Below are positions 1 to 8,400 of a DNA stretch of 23,973 nucleotides, one piece after another. Under the pieces are notes generated by a model. That model did no database searches and was not told the DNA's origin. It worked only from the letters and a program-made list of their open reading frames with translations. The translations under genes and the position numbers were made by a program. This DNA is from Chrysochromulina tobinii. Taxonomy: Eukaryota > Haptophyta > Prymnesiales > Chrysochromulinaceae. Each line of letters starts with the position of its first letter. The first letter of the stretch is position 1. Where the stretch lies: contig JWZX01000970.1 in NCBI GenBank assembly GCA_001275005.1, positions 1 to 23,973 of the forward strand. The letters are read 5' to 3'.

Positions 1-10
1 GGCGGCGACG

Positions 11-36
<26 letters not shown>
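1..36 (+). repeat. GGC trinucleotide run (poly-Gly coding)
   Basis: Twelve GGC-type codons, one of them GAC, at the window edge. They encode a glycine tract in the oxidoreductase if the frame holds upstream. Length may be unreliable at a contig edge. Confidence 0.8.
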
Positions 37-42
<6 letters not shown>

Positions 43-1927
43 TACTGGCGCGATGGACTCGACGGCGTGGCACCGATCGAGGTCATGAGCACCGAGGATC
101 GCGAGCAGCTCCGACGTTTCCGGTCCCTCGTAGCATCGGAGGCGCACCGTACCACCGCAGACGGCCGGCCGCCGTTCACGCTGCCGTTGGCCGAATGCTC
201 CCGCGACGAGTCCGCACGTCGCCTCGACGCCATCTCCATGGCCACCTGGCTTGATCGGCATGGACTCCATTCGGAGCCGCTGCGTTGGTTCGTCGAGTAC
301 GCGACGCGGGATGACTATGGAGCCAGCCTGAACGCGACATCGGCATGGGCGGCGCTGCACTACTTCGCATCGCGTGACTCTGAGGAGCGCTTCGAATTCC
401 CAGAGGGCAACGGCCAGATTGTATACCGGCTGCTGCAGGAATTGAGCGCCGAGGAGCAGCGGCCGCAATTCCCCACAAGCAGCAGCGGCGCCGGCTCCAG
501 CAGCAGCGGCGCCGGCGAGGTAGAAGGTTGGCTGCGCACTGGTACACTGGTCTACACCATCGAGCCCACAGCCCCTGCGCGCGCATGCAAGTGCTCATCA
601 CGGCGCTCATCTCTCCCTAATTAGGTGCCCTGGTCTACTCCATCGAGCCCACAGCCGGCGGCGCCGTCGCGGGCGTCCTCGTGCGTTACGCGCAGCAGCC
701 GAAGCCGCGCCCGGCGCCCGACACAGCGCGCCCGACAGAGCGCGCGACCGGGGACCTCCGCAGCGAAGCTCTGGTGCGGACGCTGCACGCACGCCGGGTG
801 ATCTACGCAGCCCCGCTCTTCACCGCCGCGCACATCATCCGAGGCTGGCATGCGACGTGGCTTCGAGAGTTCACGTAAGCGCCGTCGTAGGCGCCTGTGG
901 CCCGTGGGCCCACCTGCGGCCTGTGGCCTGTTGCCTGTTGCCTGTGGCCTGTGGCCTGTGGCCTGTGGCCTGTGGCCCGTTGCCACGCCCACCTGCGCGC
1001 GCATGCTTTGCTGACCCGCCTGTCAGCACTGGCACTCCCCCTATTTTCGTCGCCACTCGCCACTTTCCCTATTCAGGTATGCGCCGTGGGTCGTGGCCAA
1101 CATCCACCTGCGCGCGCCACCCGCCGACGGGCCCGCGCGCTGTGACAATGTCATCTATCGAGCGCCGGGCTTGGGGTATACACTCTCCATCCACCCGCCC
1201 TCAAGCTGGCTCACCGCCGCCGCTAGGGTGAGGAGCAGGCTGGGTGGCGGAGGCACTCGTAGCACGACCAGCAGCAGGGGCAGTGGGGGCGGCGGCGGCG
1301 CGGTGCTCACCTATTACAAGGCGCTCGCGTCGGAACCGCCCGAGACGGCGCGTGTGCGCATGGCGGCTCGCTCGTGGGAGCAATGGCGGGATGAGGTGCT
1401 CGACTTATGATCACACCTGGTTGTCATTCACACCTGGTTGTCATTGATTGCGCTCGATTGAGGGATGAGGTGCTCGACTTATGATCACACCTGGTTCTCA
1501 TTGATTGCGCTCGATTGAGCTTGATTGAGCTTGATTGAGCACATGCTTGCCTCCCTCCTCAGGTGCTCGATGAGCTTGATTGAGCTTGATTGAGCACATG
1601 ATTGCCTCCCTCCTCAGGTGCTCGATGAGCTTGATTGAGCTTGATTGAGCACATGCTTGCCTCCCTCCTCAGGTGCTCGATGAGCTTGAGATCGCGCACC
1701 CGGGACTGCGCGCGCTCGCCACACAGCTGGACGTGCGGCTGCTGGGCCATGCGATGACCCGACCGACCCCCGGCCTCGTGCATGGCGTGGCGCGCGCAGC
1801 GGCGAGCGGCGAGCGGCCGCACGGCGTCGTCCACTTTGCCCACTCCGACCTGAGCGCGCTGCCGCTGTTTGAGGAGGCCGTCTATTGGGGGCAGCGCGTG
1901 GCTGTGGAGGTGGCGTTGGCACTCTGA
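1..1927 (+). CDS. Flavin amine-oxidase-family FAD-dependent oxidoreductase, 3' part (5' end outside window)
   Basis: Spliced gene entering from the left in frame 1. Exons: 1-541, 625-874, 1077-1395, 1673-1927 (TGA at 1925-1927), giving 454 residues in the window. All joins keep frame (phases 1, 2, 0). No ATG precedes the readable part, so the N-terminal dinucleotide-binding domain must lie upstream. Motifs seen: LRWFVEYATRDDYG and SAWAALHYFASR in exon 1, LVYSIEPT then RRVIYAAPLF in exon 2, YAPWVVANIHL, DNVIYRAPGLGY and AVLTYYKAL in exon 3, GHAMTRPTPG and FAHSDLSALPLFEEAVYWG in exon 4. From family knowledge this is the C-terminal half of a flavin-containing amine oxidase/phytoene-desaturase-type protein. 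The last motif resembles the C-terminal segment that closes the FAD site. Substrate unknown. A Gly run (1-36) and a Ser/Gly insert (about 478-520) are low-complexity. The family call is fairly firm and the substrate is open. Confidence 0.8.
542..624 (+). other. Intron 1 of the amine-oxidase gene (83 bp)
   Basis: Donor at 542 (ACTG then GTACACTGG), acceptor ending at 624 (CTAATTAG). Splicing joins G541 to GT625 and gives WLRTG-ALVYSIEPT; unspliced reading hits TAA at 619-621. The first 32 bases of the intron match the first 32 bases of exon 2 at 29 positions, so the intron begins with a diverged copy of the exon that follows it. This is the cleanest single-duplication intron in the window. Confidence 0.85.
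875..1076 (+). other. Intron 2 of the amine-oxidase gene (202 bp) with a 7-bp minisatellite
   Basis: Donor GTAAGC at 875, acceptor CTATTCAG ending at 1076. The join gives REFT-YAPWVV, which restores the conserved YAPW segment. The intron holds nine copies of a 7-bp unit (CTGTGGC, variants CTGTTGC and CCGTTGC) at 921-983, followed by a pyrimidine-rich tract before the acceptor. The intron start (GTAAGCGCCGT) and exon 3 start (GTATGCGCCGT) match at 10 of 11 bases, a weak form of the duplication signature seen in the other introns. Confidence 0.8.
921..983 (+). repeat. 7-bp tandem repeat, nine units, intronic
   Basis: Nine consecutive heptamers of CTGTGGC type, six of them identical (units 1 and 4-8). 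The array lies wholly inside intron 2 of the oxidoreductase gene. No coding role is supported. Confidence 0.9.
1396..1672 (+). other. Intron 3 of the amine-oxidase gene (277 bp), a tandem array
   Basis: Donor at 1396 (GATGAG then GTGCTCGAC), acceptor ending at 1672 (CTCCTCAG). The join gives WRDE-VLDELEIAHPG. The intron is made of units starting at 1396, 1470, 1563 and 1618 (74, 93, 55 and 55 bp), each opening with GTGCTCGA exactly as exon 4 does at 1673. The last two units copy exon 4 for 17 bases (GTGCTCGATGAGCTTGA). Before the second unit, the exon 3 end GGGATGAG is duplicated too. Inside are repeats of TTGATTGAGC. Each boundary is AG|GT, so several splice pairs are possible on paper. Confidence 0.85.
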
Positions 1928-2361
1928 GCCGCGAGGTGGCCACGCGCTCAAGTCCACGCTCAAGTCGTACTTCATTTAATAATGTTCATCAATTAAATCA
2001 GAAAAATGCTACACCTACGGTAGAGGTTCTTCGTAAACGTCCCCTTTTCATGTTTGGTCAGTGTCGTGTGGTCTGCCGGGACGTCCCGCTCGCCCGGCCT
2101 CCCCTCGGACGAGAGCGAGAATCCGAGCACTGACGTGTCAGGCTCGTGGCGTGCGGCGAAAACTTCATCCTATCGCTTCCAAATCGAGCTCTGGGATGAA
2201 GATTAAGTTTCTGCAATTCTCCAAATACCGTCTAAATCGTCCAAATTTGTTTATTCATTATTAACGACGAAACAAGAAGCAATCAGAAGGTGCGAGCGCC
2301 GCCTCCTGTGGGGTTCGAGAGAGATCGCGTAACAGGGACAAGATCTCATCAACCCTTGTGC
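1928..2361. other. Intergenic region between oxidoreductase and kinase genes
   Basis: About 430 bp with lower GC than its flanks, including an A/T-rich patch near 1975-2005 and another near 2220-2275. It should hold the 3' end of the oxidoreductase transcript and the promoter of the kinase, both on the + strand. The kinase frame stays open upstream to about 2290, but only with a GTG there. I see no gene in it. Confidence 0.5.
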
Positions 2362-4551
2362 ATGACGCTCTGCGCAAGGCCGAGGATGCCATCCTCGAGC
2401 TGGGCTCTGTCGTGGCTCGTAATGGCGTACGTCGTGATGGCCCACGCCGCTGCGCAAGCGGTCGCGCTTCTTGCGCTCGATCTAGTTGCACTGCTCGCGG
2501 CTCACTCACTTGGTGCTTGGGCACTGAGATGCCGCGCGTTGCCCTGGCTGCAAGTATTGGCAATCGTGATCGCTCCTGTCACCATGAGTGGCGAATCGAG
2601 ACTCCTCTGCGCGACTGCGTCCTCTGCTCTACTGCTTCATCACAGCATCCAGAGACTCGGCAATCAGAGACATTGCACATCCGACACGATTGCATTCGTA
2701 ATCCTCCAGCTTGTTCTGTGCCCTTCGACGTGCTTTGCAGAATCAAGCTCCTCCTCCTCTGCCAGTGTGTTCTTCCAGAGGCCTTCCGGGTTTCATTGGG
2801 TGCTGTGCTGCGCGGTTGTGCTTTTCGGAGCAGCTCTTGGCCGTGTCATCCTTGAATTGATGGCCTCGGAGTGCACCTCAGCGGAGAAGGTCGTCAGCTT
2901 GCCAGCTGCGCCGGCTATGCCATCTGTGCAAGCTGTTGTGCGGCCAGCTCTGCCAGCTCTCCTATCTGCATCAGCTCCCGCACCTGCTGCGCCTCACGCA
3001 GCCGCAGCCCTGGCGTCGGGGCCAGCTTCTTCTCTAGGGACAGGTCTCATCGATTGGGACCAGATCGAGGTCCTCCACCAAATCGGCAGAGGAGCGTACG
3101 GCTCGGTCTTCGCCGTCCGTTACTTTGGCTCGATGGCCTCTCTCAAGCTTGTGCACCGGAGCCAGACGAGCCAGCAGTGCCTGAGGCGCGAGACGGAGCT
3201 GATGCTGACGCTCCGCCACCCGCACGTGTGCTCGACGCTCGGGTTCGTGAGCGACGGCCTCGAGCGCCACGGGCTGCTCATGGAGCTGATGGCGAAATCG
3301 CTCGAGCAGCTTCTCAAGGATGATCACAAGCGGCAGGGTGGCGGCAAGCTCACTCACGTTCACGGAGCTAATGACGAGCCCAGCAAAGATCTGCTGTGCT
3401 GGGCCACACCGTTGCTTCGCATCGCCTTGCAGGTCGCCCAAGGAATGTCCTATCTGCATGGTCGACACGTCATCCACGGCGACCTCAAGGCGGCGAACGT
3501 GATGCTCGGTCCAGAGCCGCTCCTGCAAGTCAAGCTAGTCGACTTTGGCGAGGCGCGCCGTCTTGAGCAGAGTCCGAGCGGCACGTTCATGGGGCGTGAA
3601 CTGTCCGAGCGAGCTGATGTGTGGTCCTTCGGCGGTCTGCTGGTGCACCTTGAGAGACGCCAGCCGCCGTTCAACCCGGCGCCGCCCTTGCCGTGGCTGA
3701 CGAGCATGGAGCGTGGCGAGATAGAGACGAGCTGGCCGCCTGCTCTAGGTACGCTGGCGCTTCGATGCTCGATGCTCGGTGCGGATTGTAAAGGCGTGCA
3801 AGTGAGCTTTGCCGAGTGCGTCGCATCCTTAAGGGCTGTCGCGAGTAGCCTCGGTGTGGCCACGCCCTTTATGGAAAGCAGCACCGACTGGCCGCGCGCA
3901 ATCTCTCCAATCCAGCTCTCACGCCAGCTCTCGCCTTGGGCTTTCTCCCCACGATCTCAAACGTCAGTCTCCCTCTGGTCAGCGAGTAGCCGAGAAGACT
4001 CTCAACTAGACTCTCCCTCTGGCCAGAGCGATAGTGCACTTACCGGTAGCACGGCACCGGGTAGCACGTGCACCGCAACCTCCAGGGGGCTAGCTCGCTC
4101 AGGGATTTCAGAGACCAGCCTGCTCAACATGAGCGCAAGCCCAATCCCCGAATGGTGCTCAGGCCGAGGTGCTGCTGCCGAGGCCATCCCGGGTGCCGCT
4201 GCCGCTCACAAAGCTAGCGTCACTGCTGGCCGGTTTGCGAGTTGCGGCTCGTCGGATTCGCTCGCGCAAGATGCTGCGGATCTGACGCATCATTCAACTT
4301 CCGGTATGCTGATCAGCAGCACACCGCCCACACCCACGCCCAGCGATGCGCGGCTATCGATGCAATCCACGGAGGAGGCAATGTTGGCGCGGCCTATGCA
4401 TCCTCTACTCCAAAGTCGGCCTCAGGTGAGCCTGTCTCTCCGGAAACGAAGGAGCTCAGCTGAGTGGAACTCGCCGCTACTCCGCACAACTTTGGGGTCG
4501 CGGCGCCTCAGCAGGGATGACGCACCAGATCTCCAGATCGTCTTTGGCTGA
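2362..4551 (+). CDS. Multipass membrane protein kinase, TKL-like
   Basis: One uninterrupted frame, 729 residues from the first in-frame ATG (2362); the ATG at 2386 is an alternative start. Residues about 10-170 contain four or five hydrophobic stretches and so look membrane-embedded. Residues 230-500 are a kinase domain: glycine loop GRGAYGSV near 240, Lys262 in ASLKLV, catalytic loop HGDLKAAN with Asp374 and Asn379, DFG at 394-396, and DVWSFGGLL in the F helix. The HRD arginine is glycine, and the usual APE is replaced by GRE in a short activation segment. The remaining 230 residues are Ser/Thr/Pro-rich and look disordered. Lys, Asp, Asn and DFG are all present, so activity is expected. From family knowledge, HGD loops are common in algal TKL kinases. 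The membrane-to-cytosol layout suggests a surface or organelle-membrane signalling kinase; ligand and substrate are unknown. Confidence 0.82.
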   Translation: MTLCARPRMPSSSWALSWLVMAYVVMAHAAAQAVALLALDLVALLAAHSLGAWALRCRALPWLQVLAIVIAPVTMSGESRLLCATASSALLLHHSIQRLGNQRHCTSDTIAFVILQLVLCPSTCFAESSSSSSASVFFQRPSGFHWVLCCAVVLFGAALGRVILELMASECTSAEKVVSLPAAPAMPSVQAVVRPALPALLSASAPAPAAPHAAAALASGPASSLGTGLIDWDQIEVLHQIGRGAYGSVFAVRYFGSMASLKLVHRSQTSQQCLRRETELMLTLRHPHVCSTLGFVSDGLERHGLLMELMAKSLEQLLKDDHKRQGGGKLTHVHGANDEPSKDLLCWATPLLRIALQVAQGMSYLHGRHVIHGDLKAANVMLGPEPLLQVKLVDFGEARRLEQSPSGTFMGRELSERADVWSFGGLLVHLERRQPPFNPAPPLPWLTSMERGEIETSWPPALGTLALRCSMLGADCKGVQVSFAECVASLRAVASSLGVATPFMESSTDWPRAISPIQLSRQLSPWAFSPRSQTSVSLWSASSREDSQLDSPSGQSDSALTGSTAPGSTCTATSRGLARSGISETSLLNMSASPIPEWCSGRGAAAEAIPGAAAAHKASVTAGRFASCGSSDSLAQDAADLTHHSTSGMLISSTPPTPTPSDARLSMQSTEEAMLARPMHPLLQSRPQVSLSLRKRRSSAEWNSPLLRTTLGSRRLSRDDAPDLQIVFG

Positions 4552-5431
4552 TTGTCCATGGGAATGGCAGTCCACTTCGGATAGATGTACAATTATCGAA
4601 ATGGCGTTACGTACTACGTACTATGATACAATGTTATTTCCCGCAGGTGTAGTTGAGAAGGGGAACGTACGTACAGATTCGACAAATGTGCCATTGGAAT
4701 GAAAGAATGGGATGACATGAACATGGTCTTAACTTCCGAGAGTTATGCGTTCAAGACATCTGAAATTTCGGAGGCATCTCGTGGTCGCGGATTCTTGGTT
4801 AGCGTGTCTCGATCAATCGATTCGCCTTTTCGAGCGAGTGGCAAAGGTACACAGTAATGATACATGGTACAATGGGCATGGTCACATCTAATGCACACTT
4901 TCTACTATCTGGAATGGCGTTCTATTCCGGGCAGCCGCGAGCCGAGTAAAGCCGTATAGCCGTATAGCAAGGGGTGGGCATGTGCCCCCATGAACGCTTG
5001 CTTCATTATTGCGGTGTGGCGTGCGCGTCCGGCGTGCGCGTCCGGCGTGCACGTCACCTTTGCCACGTGTTGTGAGATGTCACGCATCGGCATGCACATC
5101 GCACTGTGTGTGCACGTGACCGGACACGCCGCTGGCGCCGCACTGACACGCACTGTGCAGGGAGTGCAGTACATACTATTCATCTGGTGACTGGTCGTCA
5201 ATTAGAAGTATATACACTATACTGTTCGCTGTACCCTAAATAATTATGCGTCCAGAAATCGCAATACGTCCAATGGAAACTTCCGCTAACGCTTAATATG
5301 TCTATATGATATAAAGAAACTCCGGTTCTCCGCGCGGGGGCGCGGCCCACCTCCTCTGGCGTGGTCTATCTGGGATTGGCTCTGCGAAGTGCTCTGCACT
5401 TGGCTCTTTTCGCTGGACTGGACGCTGAGGC
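4552..5431. other. Convergent intergenic region (kinase 3' end / cyclase-like gene 3' end)
   Basis: About 880 bp between two genes transcribed toward each other. It contains only small local repeats: a TACGTACTACGTACTA stretch near 4608-4623, a doubled CCGTATAG near 4951-4967, and a GCGTGCGCGTCCG repeat near 5027-5049. Short frames on both strands have no recognisable content. It is presumably 3' untranslated sequence for both genes. Confidence 0.5.
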
Positions 5432-8400
5432 TTATTCCTCTTCCTCCTCGACGATGTCGTCCCCGTCGTCCTCCTCCTCGGGCATCGACTCAATCTTAGG
5501 GCCGATTGAGTCCTGTACCTTTGTCATGACTGTCCCTGTCATGATCTGTCCTTCGGCGTTCAACTTAAAGTTTCGCTGGCTCGTGAGGGTCGGTTTACGT
5601 TGTGTAAAGGATCCTTCGGAGACCTTGTGGTCCGCCTCTGCCGCCTCCGGCACCTCCTCCTCCTCGGACTCCTCCTCCTCCACGTCGCCATGTTCGAGCA
5701 AATACTCGATGATGGCCTGATTACCCCGTGATCGCGCCGCCTCGAGCGCGGTGGCGCCCCGCGCGTTGCAGACTTTGACGCTGGCACCCTTTTCAAGGAA
5801 CCACTTGACCCCGGGCATGTCGCCCTGCTCGCACGCGGCCACCAGCTGCAGGCTCGCGCGGTGCCTTGCGGCCACGGCCTCTTCGGCAGCCTTGACCTCA
5901 TCCTGCTGCCGACGCACCTCGCCATCGAGCGCAAATTGGTCCGCGGGCAGCCCATGCCACGTCAGCAGGTCCTGCAGCTCGCCGATAGACGCCTCCGCCC
6001 GCGCCAGCCCCGTGGCCAGCTCAGCGACCCAATCTCTAGAGAGGGGCATCCTGTCGAGTGTGGCCCTCTCGGGCGACGCCTGTCGCGACGACTGTCGCGA
6101 TGCCTGCTGCAGATCCGCGGCAAGCGCAGCTTCATCCGTCGGAGGCGCTTGCCAGTTGCGCATGGCGCGCTCGTCATGGGGAGTACGAGGGGGCGAGCCC
6201 ACCCCCAGGCCAAGCTGCCCAAACGGGCCCAACTCCATCTCGCGCCCTAACGCGTCGCCGAGCGCCGCCGCACCGCCGCCGCCTTCAAAAGGCGGTGCCA
6301 CGAGCATCGGCGGAAACGGCGAGTGAGGCGTGTTGCCGCGAGATGGTGGCGAGAGGGCGTGGCGTGGCGAGCGAGGCGTGGCGCGGCGTGGCGTCGGCGC
6401 GAGCTCAGGGAGGTGCTCTTCGAAGGTCTGCAGTAGTTGCGGATCCTTGCCGACGGAGTCACGGAAGCATTTGAGGGCCCGGAGGCGAGCCTGCACGCTC
6501 GCAAGAGCCAGCTGGCTCGTCTGCTTGGTGAGCATCTCATCGCGAAGCGCTATGCGCATCTGACGCTGCCACGCGGAGGCGCGTGTGCGTGGTGAGGACC
6601 AGCCCTTCGGCTCGTGCTCGCTCACCTTCGTGTTCATGCGCACGTGAGCGTGATGGTCTCGCTGCGAACCCATGCGCATCAGATGCGCCACGGAGCCAGG
6701 CCCATCCCCCTCTGCCGCGAGCGAGCCACCCCAACGATCATCGACGGATGGCTTCACGCCGCCGCCGCCGCTGGCGTTCACACCGCCGCCGCCGTTGGCG
6801 CGTCGGCCTGGGGAAGCACCTCCCCCCCCCGCTTCTCCCTCGGCCGGAAGAGTCAGAGCGCCGAGGCCGCCGCGTTTCAGACTGCGGGTCGAGTCCGTGC
6901 TGAGCGTCGGTCGACCGAGCGGCGCCGTGGCGCTCGCCCCTGTGGGGATCCGTGGCAGGTCGTTCACACGCCCTTCACACCGCCCGATCGCCCCTGTGGG
7001 GATCCGTGGCAGGTCGAGGCTAGGCGGAGGGCGAGCCGACGAGCGTGGGGTCTGGACGTGCAGACCCTCACGCACGCCCCGCAAGCCACGCGCCGTGTCC
7101 GGGGGTGAGCCGGCGGTGTCCGAGTGCCCATCACGGCGCCCTCCAGGCCAGCCGCCTGCCGATGGTGTGTCCATCGTCTCGCCCACCCCGGCGCGTGGCG
7201 TGGCACGTGTCGTGGCGGTGGAGGCTGCAGCGGCGGTGTCAGCGTCGTCACGTGTGAAGGGCGGCGGGCGCACGTCACGCGGCACGTTCGAGGGCGGGCG
7301 CCGCGCCTTCGGGGAGTGGTTTGCCTCAGCTCGCACGTCGGCCCGCCGCTCGCGCTTGAAGCCGCCGATGCTCCGCGGGGAGGGGAAGCCGCCGATAAGT
7401 CGAGACGAGGGAGGGGGCGAGGGCAAGCACGCAGCGCCGTGATGGGCGCTCGCTACGGCGCCCGCCCTCGGCACGTCACTGGGCACGTCGACAAAGACGA
7501 CTGGCGTCTTTGGGCGGAAGCTCTCCTCTGCAGCGCCGTCTCGGGCAGCGCCGTCTTGGGCAGCGCCGTCTCGGGCAGGCGTCTTCGGGCGGAAGCTCTC
7601 CTCTGCAGCGCCGTCTCGGCCGCCGTGGCCACTGTGGGCAGACGGGGGTAGGGGGGTGCGAGGGGTGCGAGGGGTGCGAGGGGTGCGCGGCGCCGTTGCA
7701 GGCTCGGCCATGCCGTCGAAGACGAGGGCGCTGAGGTGGGCGTCGTGGTGGGCGCTGTGGTGGGCGCCATGGGCGCTGTGGTGGGCGGCCATGCCGTCGG
7801 AGTAGACGAGGGCGCTGAGGGTGGTGATCCCGTCAGGGCTGAACCCCGGAACGTAGCGCTCAAACGAGTACGGGGGGAAGCGCTGGGACGGGTCGACGGA
7901 CGTGGGGGGGCGGCGACTCCGCGCCGTGGCGGGCGGCGGATGCACTCTCGCCCCTTGGACTCTCGAGCTGGTCGAGCGCCGAGTTGGGCACGCTCGCTCG
8001 CGTCGCCTTGAGAGCATGCTGATGCTTCTCCTCGGCGGGGGGCGATCCATATATGGGAGTCTTGGGCATCTGGGTCGCTTGAGGGGAGCGCGCGCGCTTC
8101 GCCGCGAGGCTCCGGCGCGGCGACAGCATCTTGACGAGATGGGGCGATAGCGCGCTGTGATGGGCGACCGGCCCGAGGCGCGCTCGATGCTCTCGGTACT
8201 TATCATAAGTCTCCTGCACCTCGTTCACCAGCTCGAACATCCTGAACGCATTGTCAGGCGAGATGGCCCCCGCGCCGGCGCCCGCCTTACCGTCGGCCGA
8301 GGCGCTCGCTGGAAGCGCACGCGCGGCGGCCGCCTGCAGGCGCTTGCGCAGCCGACGTAGCGCGACCACCTTCCGCTTCGTCTGCGCGAGCGAGCTCGCG

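Noticed and set aside
2290-2361. Upstream extensions using GTG or TTG starts (also at 11939, 12213, 15974, 20075 and 22134)
   Set aside because: A eukaryotic nuclear gene should start at ATG, so I moved each start to the first in-frame ATG. The extension before the bestrophin also crosses AT-rich, promoter-like sequence.
6672-7442. Long + strand open frame opposite the cyclase-like gene
   Set aside because: It mirrors the Pro/Arg/Gly-rich linker of the minus-strand gene in GC-rich DNA and shows no domain. The same holds for frames at 8251-9060 (+), 5751-6326 (+) and 10843-11607 (+).
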